In this document: one piece after another, positions 6,986 to 16,498 of the stretch
Layout: each line of letters opens with the position of its first letter
Position numbering within the stretch: the stretch's first letter is position 1
DNA from: Exiguobacterium sp. KRL4
GTDB taxonomy: Bacteria; Bacillota; Bacilli; Exiguobacteriales; Exiguobacteriaceae
Direction: 5' to 3'
Assembly (NCBI RefSeq): GCF_001870785.1
Contig: NZ_MOLV01000024.1
Location: forward strand, 1-38,134
DNA length: 38,134 nucleotides
Program-made: the position numbers and the translations under genes
The notes under the pieces: generated by a model
What the model was told of the DNA's origin: nothing
Seen by the model: only the letters and a program-made list of their open reading frames with translations
Database searches by the model: none

Positions 6986-9900
6986 TTGAATTTTTTAACC
7001 AGATTTAGTCTGAAGAACTCAGTTGCCGTATTCATCATTGCCATTCTTTTAATTTTAGGCGGCGTTTATTCGTTTACCCAGCTCAAAGTAGATCAATTTC
7101 CTGAGATTGAATTTCCCCAAATTTCAGTAGAAGCTGTTTATCCAGGCGCTTCGCCGGATGATGTCGACAAACAAGTCGTCTCTAAACTTGAAACTGCCCT
7201 AAAAGGAATCGAGGGCTCAACGAAGATTACGAGCTCAGCTTATGAAAGTATCGGGATCATCAACATCGAATTCCCATTCGATACCGACATGGATAAGGTC
7301 GAACAACAAATTGATGCGGCCATCCAAGATGCAAATCTTCCGGAAGAGGCAACTACGAAATTGAATCGTTTTTCGTTTGGTTCATTCCCGATCTATAACA
7401 TTTCTTTCTTCAGCAAAGATGGGAAAGAGATTGATTCACTCTTAAAAGATGAAATCGAACCGGAACTCAACAAAATTCCGGGAATCAACAGTGTTTCAGT
7501 TGGTGGCTACAAGGATGACCTTGTCCAAATCACCGTTGATAACGAGAAAGCAACTGCTGCTGGTTTATCGTTATCAAGCATCAAAGAACAAATCAATGCC
7601 AAGTATGTTTCGTTCCCATCTGGTCAGCTCGCAGAAGGCGATTCAAAAATCCCGATTCGGGTCGAAGAAAAACTCGAGAACTTAGATAAATTAAAAAATC
7701 TCCAGTTGACTTCAACCGTCACATCGAGTCCTGCTACAGGTTCTCAATCAGGACCGCCTACAGGCGGCGCTCCGGAAACAGCTCCTGGCGCACCACCAGC
7801 AGAAGCTGAACAGCCGGCAGAACCAATCCGTCTCGGCGATATAGCAGAAATCGAAGCGGTTTCCGAGCAAAGCGAAAAAACACGCTACAACTTAAAAGAT
7901 TCATTATCGATGGCCATCACGAAAAAACAAGATGCCAATACCGTCGAAATTGCAGATGGTGTCACAAAAATCCTGAATAAGTACGATGATCAGATTGATT
8001 ATACGATCGGCATCGACTCTGCTAAAGACATCGAGGAATCTGTCGCCACCCTTGTAAAAGAAGGATTACTCGGTGCCCTGTTTGCATCTCTTGCCGTCCT
8101 TTTGTTCTTACGTAATATTCGGGCGACGATCATTGCCATCGTCTCGATTCCGCTGTCCCTTTTAATCGCAGCGATTTTCTTGAACTGGCAGGATATTTCG
8201 TTGAACATCATGACATTAGGCGGAATGGCAGTTGCCGTTGGTCGTGTCGTCGATGACAGTATCGTCGTCATTGAAAACATCTTCCGGCGTGTCCGCAAGT
8301 CAGATGCCGGTATGACGAACGAAATCATCGAACAATCAACAAAAGAAATCCTAAAAGCGATCACGTCTTCTACACTGACGACCGTCGTCGTCTTTTTACC
8401 AATCGGGTTTGTTGGTGGGATTACAGGTAAGTTCTTCTTACCATTCGCCTTGACGATTATCTTCTCGTTACTTGCTTCGCTTCTCGTCGCCATTACCATC
8501 GTGCCGATCTTAGCGAAATTCGCCTTCAAAAAGGTACCTGCTGAAGAAAAAGAAGGTGTCTTACAACGTTGGTATGGAAAACTGATTGAAAAATCACTAT
8601 CGCATAAAGCGATTATCCTGGTCGTTTCCTTCTTATTGCTTGGTGGTTCACTTGCGATCGTACCGCAACTCGGCTTTACGTTCATTCCCAACGAAGCCTC
8701 TAAAACCTTGACGGCTTCGCTCGAACTTCCTGCTGCGACTTCGCTTGAGAAAACAAGTGCTGTTTCGCTCAACATGGAAAAAATGTTTGATGAGGAAACT
8801 GCGATTGCCGATGTGACAACCTCAGTTGGCGCACGTGATTTCACGACAGGCTTACGTCTTGATAACAAAGCGAGTTATTTCTTGAATCTAAAAGACGGCG
8901 CTGATGTCGAAAAGACGATTAAATCTCTTGAAACACAGATGGAAGATATCGCGAAAGAAGACGATGTCGATGTCAAAATCAGTATCGCTGAACTTTCGAC
9001 CGGTGGTCCGCCATCAAACAATAATGTGGATGTTGATTTATTCTCAACGGATCTCGAAGCTCTGCAACAAGCAGCGAAACTCGTCGAAGACAACATGAAC
9101 AAAAACAACGATTTAAAATATGTCACAAATAACTTCAGCGAAAAACAGAAACAGTTCCTCGTCGAAATTGATTCTGAAAAAGCAAGTAATCGTGGTTTAT
9201 CCGGCTTCCAAATTCTCGGTACAGTGAATGACCAGACTAAACCAGTCACAGTCGGCACCCTGAACCTCGATGACAAGGATCAAGATGTCCAATTATCCTA
9301 CAAAGAAGATTTGACATCTAAAGCAGATCTTGAGAATGTCCAATTGTTCTCTGCTACTGGTCCTGTCGCCTTGAACGATGTCGCGACGGTCAATGAAGTC
9401 GATACGTTTACGTCGGTTCAAAAATTAGACGGAAAAGTGTACGCCCGTGTATCCGGACAAGTAAAAGGTGATGACGTTCAAGCCATTTCGAGTGACGTCA
9501 AAGCAGAAGTCGAAAAAATCGACTTGCCTGAAGGCGTTTCTCTAACGAGTGGTGGCGGAAATGATGATACGATCGAAATCTTCCAGTCACTCGGAATTGC
9601 GATCGTTGTTGCAATCGGACTGGTCTACTTGACGATGTTGATCACGTTCGGAAAAGCACGGATTCCGTTCATCATCTTGTCGTCCTTGATCTTCGTTCCA
9701 ATCGGTTCACTCGTCACACTGTTCTTAGCAAATGAACCATTATCCGTCAGTGTCATGATCGGGTTCTTAATGCTCATCGGAATCGTCACAACCAATGCGA
9801 TTGTACTCGTCGACCGGATTGGTCAAAACGTCACGCGTGGTCTACCAATTCGTGAGTCCTTGATCGAAGCCGGTAAGACACGACTTCGTCCAATCTTGAT

Positions 9901-10093
9901 GACAGCATTCGCAACCATCATGGCCCTTGTTCCGCTCGCACTCACGACGTCATCCGGAACATTGATTTCAAAAGGTCTTGCCTTGACGGTTATTGGTGGA
10001 TTAACGACCTCAACTCTCTTGACGTTAATCATCGTTCCTGTCGTCTACGAACTATTTTTCTTCAAAAAAGTGAAAAAAGAACGTCAGTCCTAA
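6986..10093 (+). CDS. RND-family (AcrB/SwrC-like) efflux transporter
   Basis: A 1035-residue proton-driven RND exporter, usual family length. There is one N-terminal helix (about 10-30), then a large outer loop. Helices 2-6 (about 330-510) include the proton-relay motif VVDDSIVVIENI. A second outer loop (about 560-840) and C-terminal helices (about 860-1025) follow. The first loop has a Pro/Gly/Ala-rich insert (about residues 245-275). TTG start with AAAGGAGGG 8 bp upstream. It is a lone gene with no membrane-fusion partner or outer membrane channel, as expected in a Gram-positive. B. subtilis SwrC/YerP is the nearest functional model (surfactin/antimicrobial export). Substrate unknown. Confidence 0.92.
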   Translation: MNFLTRFSLKNSVAVFIIAILLILGGVYSFTQLKVDQFPEIEFPQISVEAVYPGASPDDVDKQVVSKLETALKGIEGSTKITSSAYESIGIINIEFPFDTDMDKVEQQIDAAIQDANLPEEATTKLNRFSFGSFPIYNISFFSKDGKEIDSLLKDEIEPELNKIPGINSVSVGGYKDDLVQITVDNEKATAAGLSLSSIKEQINAKYVSFPSGQLAEGDSKIPIRVEEKLENLDKLKNLQLTSTVTSSPATGSQSGPPTGGAPETAPGAPPAEAEQPAEPIRLGDIAEIEAVSEQSEKTRYNLKDSLSMAITKKQDANTVEIADGVTKILNKYDDQIDYTIGIDSAKDIEESVATLVKEGLLGALFASLAVLLFLRNIRATIIAIVSIPLSLLIAAIFLNWQDISLNIMTLGGMAVAVGRVVDDSIVVIENIFRRVRKSDAGMTNEIIEQSTKEILKAITSSTLTTVVVFLPIGFVGGITGKFFLPFALTIIFSLLASLLVAITIVPILAKFAFKKVPAEEKEGVLQRWYGKLIEKSLSHKAIILVVSFLLLGGSLAIVPQLGFTFIPNEASKTLTASLELPAATSLEKTSAVSLNMEKMFDEETAIADVTTSVGARDFTTGLRLDNKASYFLNLKDGADVEKTIKSLETQMEDIAKEDDVDVKISIAELSTGGPPSNNNVDVDLFSTDLEALQQAAKLVEDNMNKNNDLKYVTNNFSEKQKQFLVEIDSEKASNRGLSGFQILGTVNDQTKPVTVGTLNLDDKDQDVQLSYKEDLTSKADLENVQLFSATGPVALNDVATVNEVDTFTSVQKLDGKVYARVSGQVKGDDVQAISSDVKAEVEKIDLPEGVSLTSGGGNDDTIEIFQSLGIAIVVAIGLVYLTMLITFGKARIPFIILSSLIFVPIGSLVTLFLANEPLSVSVMIGFLMLIGIVTTNAIVLVDRIGQNVTRGLPIRESLIEAGKTRLRPILMTAFATIMALVPLALTTSSGTLISKGLALTVIGGLTTSTLLTLIIVPVVYELFFFKKVKKERQS

Positions 10094-10094
10094 C

Positions 10095-10137
10095 AAAAGA
10101 ATCCTTCTCTCATGTCAAATGAGAGAAGGATTCTTTT
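10095..10137. terminator. Bidirectional terminator between RND gene and DUF1269 gene
   Basis: Nineteen-bp, nearly perfect stem (AAAAGAATCCTTCTCTCAT and its complement) with a very short loop. It starts 2 bp after the RND stop and ends 3 bp before the convergent stop. Confidence 0.92.
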
Positions 10138-10139
10138 GC

Positions 10140-10616
10140 TTATTTTTCAAGTAATTCATCTGTCCGATCGATGGTTCCATTATGTTTAGCAACAAGACCG
10201 TCGAGAACAGAAGGTTCAAACTCTTCCCCAATCGCAATGATTCCCGTTTTTCCCGGTGGAATGACACCGAGCGTCCGCTTAAACGTTTCCTGGATGGCTT
10301 GATTCTCTTTTAAGTCCTTTGAGCCGCCAATCAGCATCCCTGTCATCGAGCCTAACAAAATCCCGAACGGCCCTCCGAGAATCCCGACGGCCATACCGAT
10401 CAAGGAACCTTTAAACGCTTTATTGGAACCACTTAAGTCGATTGCATCTTCAAACGAAAAGGCCCCGTTCTCACTTCGTTTAATGACGGCGATTTGCTCA
10501 AAATCAACTTGACCATTCGCATGGTACTTCTTGAGTTCGCTGAACACTTGGTACGATGTCGCTTCTTCATCAAATGTAAAGGTAATGATATGATGCTTTT
10601 CGTCTTTTTTAGCCAC
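10140..10616 (-). CDS. DUF1269-like protein with glycine-rich hydrophobic segment
   Basis: About 158 residues from GTG at 10616, chosen because AGAGGTGG lies 5 bp upstream. An in-frame GTG at 10670 would add 18 residues but has no RBS. After an N-terminal mixed alpha/beta part there is a glycine-rich hydrophobic hairpin (MAVGILGGPFGILLGSMTG, about residues 75-95). A C-terminal soluble part contains VIPPGKTGIIAIGEE. This matches the DUF1269 family of membrane-associated stress-type proteins. Function unknown. Confidence 0.72.
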   Translation of the reverse strand: MAKKDEKHHIITFTFDEEATSYQVFSELKKYHANGQVDFEQIAVIKRSENGAFSFEDAIDLSGSNKAFKGSLIGMAVGILGGPFGILLGSMTGMLIGGSKDLKENQAIQETFKRTLGVIPPGKTGIIAIGEEFEPSVLDGLVAKHNGTIDRTDELLEK

Positions 10617-10708
10617 AGCTTCCACCTCTTTCAAGAAGACAGACCGCAACCGCTGCACGATGAATGACACACCAATTATTTACCATTTGATGACGGAAAT
10701 GAAACCTC

Positions 10709-11521
10709 TTAAGGGAGCATCGGTTTTCCCGGCGCCAACTGATAATATTCTTCCATCGTCAAGCCGCTTACTTTTAATTGTGCTGCAAGCGTCGCGCCGA
10801 CGTAACGAAAATGCCAGCTTTCGTACGTATAACCGGTCCAAGCTTCTTTGCCGAGCGGGTACCGGAGATGGAATCCATAGCGGTGCGCATTGGCTGCCAA
10901 CCATTTCGCTTCTTTGGTACTCGAAAAGCTAAACTTGGCATATTTCGAAGCATCTGCTCCTCCGATATCAAACCCGAGTCCTGTCTGATGTTCACTTTCA
11001 CCTGGTTGCGCGCTGTACGTACTTGCTTTTTCAAAACCATCTCGGGCGACATATTTTTCAAACAGTGCTTTTTGGTACGCATAGGAACGATAGGTACTGA
11101 ACGCAACAAGCGTCACCTTTTCTTTTTTAGCAGCAAGCCTCATTTTTTCAAACGCAGCCCGTGCGACGGTACTTTCACCCGGTGCATATGACGACCGGAG
11201 CGGATGATTCGGATTAACAATCAATGTCTTTCCGATCCGCTTTCCTCCGATTTGTTGATCAGTTAACAAAAATTTTGTACTCGCGTACCCTGTCTTCGTT
11301 CCATAACGGACTTTTGACCAGGTTCCGAGTCTGCTTAATTCGCTAATATAGAAGCCTGTCGGAATTACAGTGGTAATCGCTTTTTCTGTCGATGCACCGG
11401 TTCGAAGGTTAAGTGGTGTTTTTGCTTGACGGTAGGTCGAAGCTTCTGCCGCTACTGAAAAATTGACGGTCAACGTGACGGTTGCCAATAGAACAAGTAA
11501 CGGTTTTTTGATGTTTTTCAT
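10709..11521 (-). CDS. Secreted VanY/LdcB-type D-Ala carboxypeptidase with SH3 domain
   Basis: 270 residues. Signal peptide (about 1-28, cleavage near AEA-STY), a bacterial SH3 domain (about 30-90, LNLRTGASTEKA), then a VanY (peptidase M15) domain. Zinc motifs are SEHQTGLGFDIG and ESWHFRYVG. The enzyme trims D-Ala (or L,D-peptides) from peptidoglycan stems outside the membrane. I chose ATG 11521, with GGAG 11 bp upstream, over the ATG at 11611, which lacks an RBS and would precede the signal peptide with 30 extra residues. Single gene. Confidence 0.92.
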   Translation of the reverse strand: MKNIKKPLLVLLATVTLTVNFSVAAEASTYRQAKTPLNLRTGASTEKAITTVIPTGFYISELSRLGTWSKVRYGTKTGYASTKFLLTDQQIGGKRIGKTLIVNPNHPLRSSYAPGESTVARAAFEKMRLAAKKEKVTLVAFSTYRSYAYQKALFEKYVARDGFEKASTYSAQPGESEHQTGLGFDIGGADASKYAKFSFSSTKEAKWLAANAHRYGFHLRYPLGKEAWTGYTYESWHFRYVGATLAAQLKVSGLTMEEYYQLAPGKPMLP

Positions 11522-11751
11522 ACGTCTCGTAACTCCTTTTTCCAAAACAGGGTAATTAATCTTTGATTTTAGAATAGCATTCATTTTAAGACACAACCAT
11601 TTTTTGTCCATCGTGTAACAAAAATGATTTAATTCCCTATTTTCATCAAATGAATCTGTTTTAAATGATTGAATCTTGTTTTGTTCGGGTAAATATCGTG
11701 TGTATGCGTTTTCTTTAAATAATGATTGTATTCAGTCAGGGGCGAATCTAC

Positions 11752-12297
11752 ATGACCATTTTGGATGATGCCTTCATCGCCGTGTCTCTTCTTTGGTTAC
11801 TCGAATTATTTTTGTTTCGAAACCGTGAGAAGGAACCATCTCCACTTGAAGAACGACGAAGTTTTTATCTCATTTTAGCTACTTTGATCGTCACCATTCT
11901 GTTATCCGTTCTTTTTAGCAGTTCAAAAGCACTTCTCTTCCAAAAGCTACTAGGTCTTTTCTTATTAAGCAGTGGTGTCCTCTTACGTTACTGGGGCATC
12001 TATCATCTAAAACATCAGTTCACACGTCATGTCGCCGTCAATCCTGGAGATCAACTTGTCAGTAGCGGTCCCTATCGTGTCCTGCGCCATCCACTCTACA
12101 CAGGTCTGTTGTTCATCACACTGGGTTTCCCTCTGTATTTCGGAAATCTAATTTTAACGGTATTCGCCGGAATCATCATGTTTTTCGCCTTACTTCATCG
12201 AATTCGAATCGAGGAACAACTTTTAACAAAAGGATTTGGTTCGGTTTATACGGAGTGGGCCAGCGCTAGAAAACGATTGATTCCGTTTATCTACTAA
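11752..12297 (+). CDS. Membrane methyltransferase, isoprenylcysteine/PEMT-like
   Basis: 181 residues with about five membrane helices. The family motif GPYRVLRHPLYTG (about residue 113) and the C-terminal RIRIEEQLL mark an ICMT/PEMT-like O- or N-methyltransferase using SAM and a lipid substrate. ATG 11752 is chosen because AGGGG stands 8 bp upstream; an earlier in-frame ATG at 11722 has no RBS. It lies 22 bp before crtP, so it is probably co-transcribed. A related B. subtilis protein (YpbQ/BpsB) methylates polyketide alkylpyrones. Here a carotenoid or other isoprenoid acid is a reasonable guess, not shown. Confidence 0.8.
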   Translation: MTILDDAFIAVSLLWLLELFLFRNREKEPSPLEERRSFYLILATLIVTILLSVLFSSSKALLFQKLLGLFLLSSGVLLRYWGIYHLKHQFTRHVAVNPGDQLVSSGPYRVLRHPLYTGLLFITLGFPLYFGNLILTVFAGIIMFFALLHRIRIEEQLLTKGFGSVYTEWASARKRLIPFIY

Positions 12298-12319
12298 GAC
12301 ATAAGGAGATGTGATTTTT

Positions 12320-13807
12320 TTGAAGAAACAAGCAGTTGTCATTGGAGCAGGGTTAGCAGGTATGTCAGCAGCAATTCGTCTCGCAGGAGATGGTTATGAG
12401 GTCACGATGCTTGAACAAAACGGAAATGTCGGCGGCAAATTGAACCAACGCAGTGGTCATGGATTTACATTTGATACGGGTCCTTCCATCCTGACGATGC
12501 CTTGGGTACTCGAACAACTCTTCACAAGTGTTCACCGCCGTCTCGATGACTATTTAGAAATCGAACGCATTGAACCACAATGGCGGACATTTTTCGAAGA
12601 CGGGACACAGCTCGACGTCAAAGGTGATCTTCCAGGTATGTTGGAAGAATTCAAGAAAGTCTCCGATCAAGCAGATTTCGTCGAACTGTTCAGTTATTCG
12701 AAAAAAATGTACGATCTTTGTTTAGATAGCTTCTATAAGTACAGTCTCGAAGACTTAAAAGACTTAAAAAAATATCATACGATGTCTGAATTACTTAAGA
12801 TGGATCCACTCAATACGGTAGCGAGCGGAACTAAAAAACACCTGAATAATAAATACCTCGAACAGCTGTTCAATTATATGGTCATGTATGTCGGATCTAA
12901 TCCATATGAAGCCCCTGCCGTCTTCAACCAAATGATTTATGTTCAGATGGGCCTCGGTATTTATTACGTAAAAGGTGGTATGTACAATATCGCCCGTGCC
13001 ATGAAGACGGTTCTTGATGAACTTCGTGTGACGGTACATGTCAATACACCTGTTGCACGAGTCGTCACGGAAGGTAAACGTGCGATTGGTGTAGAAACGA
13101 CAGAGGGTGTCTTTTATCCCGCAGACGTCGTCGTCTCGAACCTTGAAGTCATTCCGACGTACCAAAACCTTGTCGCAGACAAAAAAGGACCCAAACATGC
13201 TAAAAAACTAAATCAGTCGTTTGTTCCATCTGTCTCGGGACTTGTTTTGTTACTTGGGGTCAATCGGGAATACAAAGACTTGAAACATCATAACTTCTTC
13301 TTCTCTGATGATCCCGAGCGTGAATTTGCCCAGATGTTCAAAGAAGGTGTTCCACCGGAGGATCCAACGATTTATGTCGGTGTCTCATCCAAATCGGATT
13401 CTTCTCAAGCACCTGAAGGAAAGGATAATCTATTTGTCCTGACTCACGTGCCGCCACTGACGAAACAAGATGGGCAAACCGACTGGGACGCGTATCGTGA
13501 AGTCGTCCTGGATAAATTGGAGAGAATGGGGTTAACCGATTTACGCGAATCGATCGAATTTGAGTATCGTTTCACACCAGAAGATTTGAAATCACTTTAT
13601 GGTCCAAACGGCGGATCGATTTATGGCGTAGCGGCCGACCGCAAAAAGAACGGTGGCTTCAAGATTCCATCGAAAAGTGATCTTTACGAGGGGCTTTACT
13701 TTGTCGGCGGTTCAACGCACCCAGGCGGTGGTGTCCCGATGGTCACATTGTCCGGACAGCTGACAGCTGACTTAATCCAAAAACATGAAAATCCAGTAAA
13801 AGCATAA
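12320..13807 (+). CDS. crtP: CrtP-like diaponeurosporene oxygenase (CrtI/CrtN family)
   Basis: About 495 residues. N-terminal FAD-binding Rossmann motif VIGAGLAGMSAAIRLAGDG and a C-terminal FAD-contact segment, LYFVGGSTHPGGGVPMVTL. The match to Staphylococcus CrtP from memory is strong throughout, for example FDTGPSILTMP, QWRTFF, YVGSNPYEAPAV, NLEVIPTY, HNFFF and GLTDLR. CrtP oxidises the terminal methyl of C30 carotenoids to an aldehyde or acid on the way to staphyloxanthin-like pigments. The start is TTG 12320 (AAGGAG 11 bp upstream), because GTG 12311 overlaps the RBS. No other crt genes (crtM, crtN) are in the window. Substrate inferred. Confidence 0.85.
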   Translation: MKKQAVVIGAGLAGMSAAIRLAGDGYEVTMLEQNGNVGGKLNQRSGHGFTFDTGPSILTMPWVLEQLFTSVHRRLDDYLEIERIEPQWRTFFEDGTQLDVKGDLPGMLEEFKKVSDQADFVELFSYSKKMYDLCLDSFYKYSLEDLKDLKKYHTMSELLKMDPLNTVASGTKKHLNNKYLEQLFNYMVMYVGSNPYEAPAVFNQMIYVQMGLGIYYVKGGMYNIARAMKTVLDELRVTVHVNTPVARVVTEGKRAIGVETTEGVFYPADVVVSNLEVIPTYQNLVADKKGPKHAKKLNQSFVPSVSGLVLLLGVNREYKDLKHHNFFFSDDPEREFAQMFKEGVPPEDPTIYVGVSSKSDSSQAPEGKDNLFVLTHVPPLTKQDGQTDWDAYREVVLDKLERMGLTDLRESIEFEYRFTPEDLKSLYGPNGGSIYGVAADRKKNGGFKIPSKSDLYEGLYFVGGSTHPGGGVPMVTLSGQLTADLIQKHENPVKA

Positions 13808-13810
13808 TCA

Positions 13811-13856
13811 AAAACAGGAGACCGGCCCTTCACACAAGGGTTGGTCTCCTGTTTTC
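13811..13856. terminator. Bidirectional terminator between crtP and phosphatase gene
   Basis: AACAGGAGACC and GGTCTCCTGTT arms plus inner pairing CCCTT/AAGGG, T runs on both strands. It overlaps the stop of the convergent phosphatase. Confidence 0.88.
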
Positions 13857-14415
13857 AGTAGGAACGCTGGATGATTTCTTCAATCTGATGACATTCGCCG
13901 TTTTTAAACACCATACGATAAACCGCCGGCATCTCTAACGTTTTCCAAAAGTCATAATCGTATACCGGGTCAAAAAACTGCATCAACAATACCATGATGT
14001 TCCCGTGTGTGCCGATCACGACCGTTTCATTTTCGTGTCTCGTCAAGATCTGCCGAATCCCTTGAACGATACGTTGTTTCGCCTCTTCATTGGTTTCACC
14101 GCCGTATGGGTTTTCGGTTGGGTGTTCCCAGACGAACTGGACGGCATGTTGAAAATCTTCAAGTTCTCCTGGCGCCAAGACGCGTTCTCGGAAATCAGCT
14201 GCTTCATGAATCGTCAACTCACGTTGTTCCGCTAATGGTTGAACGGTCTCAATTGCCCGCTGGTAAGGGCTCGCATAGATGTAGTCCATTTTGATTTCCC
14301 AAAATAGCGAAAGCAGCTGTTTCGCATCAACCATTCCCCGTTCAGATAACGGGCGTGTTTCTTCCTCTGCCGAATACGTCGAATGGGCGTGGCGGACTAG
14401 ATAAATTATTGTCAT
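13855..14415 (-). CDS. Histidine phosphatase family protein (PGM-like)
   Basis: 186 residues. The catalytic LVRHAHST (RHG-type motif, His about 9) lies at the N terminus. YASPYQRAIET (about 50-60) and VIGTHGNI (second catalytic His, about 138) follow. Branch 1 histidine phosphatases hydrolyse phosphomonoesters of sugars, nucleotides or cofactors; the substrate is not evident. RBS AGAAGGAGT precedes ATG by 7 bp. It starts 14 bp after the response-regulator remnant ends and may share its transcript. Confidence 0.88.
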   Translation of the reverse strand: MTIIYLVRHAHSTYSAEEETRPLSERGMVDAKQLLSLFWEIKMDYIYASPYQRAIETVQPLAEQRELTIHEAADFRERVLAPGELEDFQHAVQFVWEHPTENPYGGETNEEAKQRIVQGIRQILTRHENETVVIGTHGNIMVLLMQFFDPVYDYDFWKTLEMPAVYRMVFKNGECHQIEEIIQRSY

Positions 14416-14428
14416 ACGGGACTCCTTC

Positions 14429-15037
14429 TCAAACCTCTGTCGTCCGCTCGAGCAATCGGTATCCGAATGTGGGAATCGATTGTCCGCGGTTCAATCAATT
14501 GATCCTCTCCCCAAAACGACATGACGAGTTGTTCTCTTGATAAGATTCTGTTTTTCGAAGCTAACAGTTTCCCTAAAAGCTGAAATTCCATTTTCGTCAG
14601 CATTTTTTTTGCTGATCAAAGGTACACTGATACGAAGTAGGAACGTAGTACAGTCCTTGAAATGTTTCACTTTCATTTTTGACTCGATCAATCAATAATT
14701 CGATCCGCGCCAGTGATTCTCCTTCATGAATCGGTTTTGCGACATAGTCATCCGCCCCTACTTCATGTCCCCGTAAAATATCTTCCTTTTGATTTCGAGC
14801 CGTCACCATGATGATCGGAAAATCAGCTGACTGTCGTATTTTTCGACACAATGTCCATCCGTCCATTTCAGGCATCATGACATCGAGTAATGCCAAGTCG
14901 ATTGGTACTGTTCAGACAAGTTCAAGTGCTTTTTCCGCAGAATCGACCAAGTAACACGTGTGCCCGCGAGGTGTCAGATACAACTTCATCAACTGCAACA
15001 TCCGCTGTTCATCGTCGACGATTAATATACGTGCCAT
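14429..15037 (-). pseudogene. OmpR-type response regulator, degraded
   Basis: Starts MARILIVDDE (acidic pocket) 4 bp after the kinase stop, with AAGGGG as RBS. Three lesions are visible. Codon 42 is TGA (14912-14914). A run of eight A on the coding strand (14603-14610) is one A short of the frame that continues into LTKMEFQLL. Near 14462-14470 the frame jumps from RTIDSHI straight to FGYRLLERTTEV, losing about 25 codons of the winged helix. Receiver residues LLDVMMPEMDGW and KP are still present. Three independent defects make a sequencing error an unlikely full explanation. Confidence 0.9.
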
Positions 15038-15041
15038 CTCT

Positions 15042-16403
15042 TCACCCCTTCCATTGGACCGTCACAATCGTTCCGGCATTCGGTTCACTTTTTATATCGA
15101 GTAGCGCATCGTGCGCTTGAACGATCGCTGTCGCAATTGTTAATCCGAGACCAGATCCTCCGTGACTTCTTGAACGTGATGGCTCGCTCCGATACAACCG
15201 TTTTTTCACATGCGGTAATGCTTCTTCAGCAATCCCGATTCCTGTATCCCTAATTGCAAAATACGGTCCGATATCGTTTGTTCCGTACCGCACTTCAATT
15301 TCACCAGCTTCTGTATACTTCCGTGCATTGTCCAGCAGATTCAAAATGACTTGACCAAGTCGGATTTCGTCTCCTGTCACCGACACAGGATGACCGGAAA
15401 CAACAAACTGAAGTCCTTTTTCTTCGATGGCAGGTCTTGTTTTTTCAGCAATCGATAAGATGACCTGATCAAGAGCAAGCGGTAACCGTTTTACTACAAA
15501 TTCATTTTCATCTGACCGAGCCAGTAACATCAACTGTTCAATCAATTGGCTCAGATGCTCACTTTCTTCTTTGATGATTGACAGGTACATGGTCTTTTCG
15601 GATTCCAATAAATTCGGACGACTTAATATATCAGCATATCCTTTTACGTACGTCAGTGGTGTTCGCAATTCATGTGAAATATGGGCCAAAAATTCTGTTC
15701 GTTCTCGGTTTACATAATCCAGATCCTTTGCTAACTGTGTGATGGATCTTGCCAATGCACCGAGTTCATCGGAACGGTTGATTGGCAAATCCACTTCGAG
15801 ATCTCCGTCTCTCAATTTTGCAGTCGCTCGTTCCATTTTGATGAGTGGTCTTGAAATCAGTCGTGTACATATCGCTACGGTGACCAGTGATAAGAAGACT
15901 GCGATGATACCAACTTGAATAAACTGTTGTCTTAATGGTTTGACGACTTGTTGAATCAAAGTTTCTGGTGCAAACATAAACACATGTCCTTGATGAACAC
16001 CCGAGATTTCAATCGGACTATCCGTCATCAAAAAATCCCCTTGTTCCGTTGGTGTTTGGAGGACCATGTCTTTTCGTTGATCCTTAAATTCAGTATGCGT
16101 CAATTCTTTTTTCATTTCTTCTGTTAAACGATTCGAAGCGTTCAAGATGTTCCCTTTTTCGTCGGTAATGACGACGGAAAATTCAGAAGCGGATTCCATC
16201 AGGCTGACGTGTTCGATTGTTTCTTGGTTAAATGATTCTTCCAAAACGTCACGATGCGTATTTCCACGGTTCAGCAAGCCCAATATCACTTCATCCGTGC
16301 GTTGATTCACGAGATTCAAATATAACGTACTAAACAGAACACTTCCGATAAGAAGTATCGCCGTTAACACGAGTAAGCCGATGTAATGAGAAATGTGTTT
16401 CAT
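15042..16403 (-). CDS. Sensor histidine kinase (HAMP, HisKA, HATPase)
   Basis: 453 residues. Membrane helix 1 (about 8-31), an outer sensor region (about 32-160), helix 2 (about 162-183) and HAMP (about 184-235). The HisKA domain carries phospho-acceptor H244 in HISHELRTPL. The ATPase domain has NLLDNARKY, DTGIGI and GGSGLGL. The open frame looks intact, although its cognate regulator directly downstream is broken, so it is either an orphan or signals to another regulator. RBS AAGGAGTGG before ATG. The second tnpB element ends only 31 bp upstream, which probably cut the original promoter. Confidence 0.92.
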   Translation of the reverse strand: MKHISHYIGLLVLTAILLIGSVLFSTLYLNLVNQRTDEVILGLLNRGNTHRDVLEESFNQETIEHVSLMESASEFSVVITDEKGNILNASNRLTEEMKKELTHTEFKDQRKDMVLQTPTEQGDFLMTDSPIEISGVHQGHVFMFAPETLIQQVVKPLRQQFIQVGIIAVFLSLVTVAICTRLISRPLIKMERATAKLRDGDLEVDLPINRSDELGALARSITQLAKDLDYVNRERTEFLAHISHELRTPLTYVKGYADILSRPNLLESEKTMYLSIIKEESEHLSQLIEQLMLLARSDENEFVVKRLPLALDQVILSIAEKTRPAIEEKGLQFVVSGHPVSVTGDEIRLGQVILNLLDNARKYTEAGEIEVRYGTNDIGPYFAIRDTGIGIAEEALPHVKKRLYRSEPSRSRSHGGSGLGLTIATAIVQAHDALLDIKSEPNAGTIVTVQWKG

Positions 16404-16498
16404 GTCACCACTCCTTGTCTTCCCAGAAATAAGTTTGAACTACTCGGCACTAAAGTACCGAGATTCCTGAGTTATCCGGCCTAACGGTCAAAAATTGA

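Noticed and set aside
7999-8868. Long antisense open frame (289 codons) inside the RND gene
   Set aside because: Shadow of the sense codon bias; no RBS, no recognisable domain, fully inside a conserved gene.
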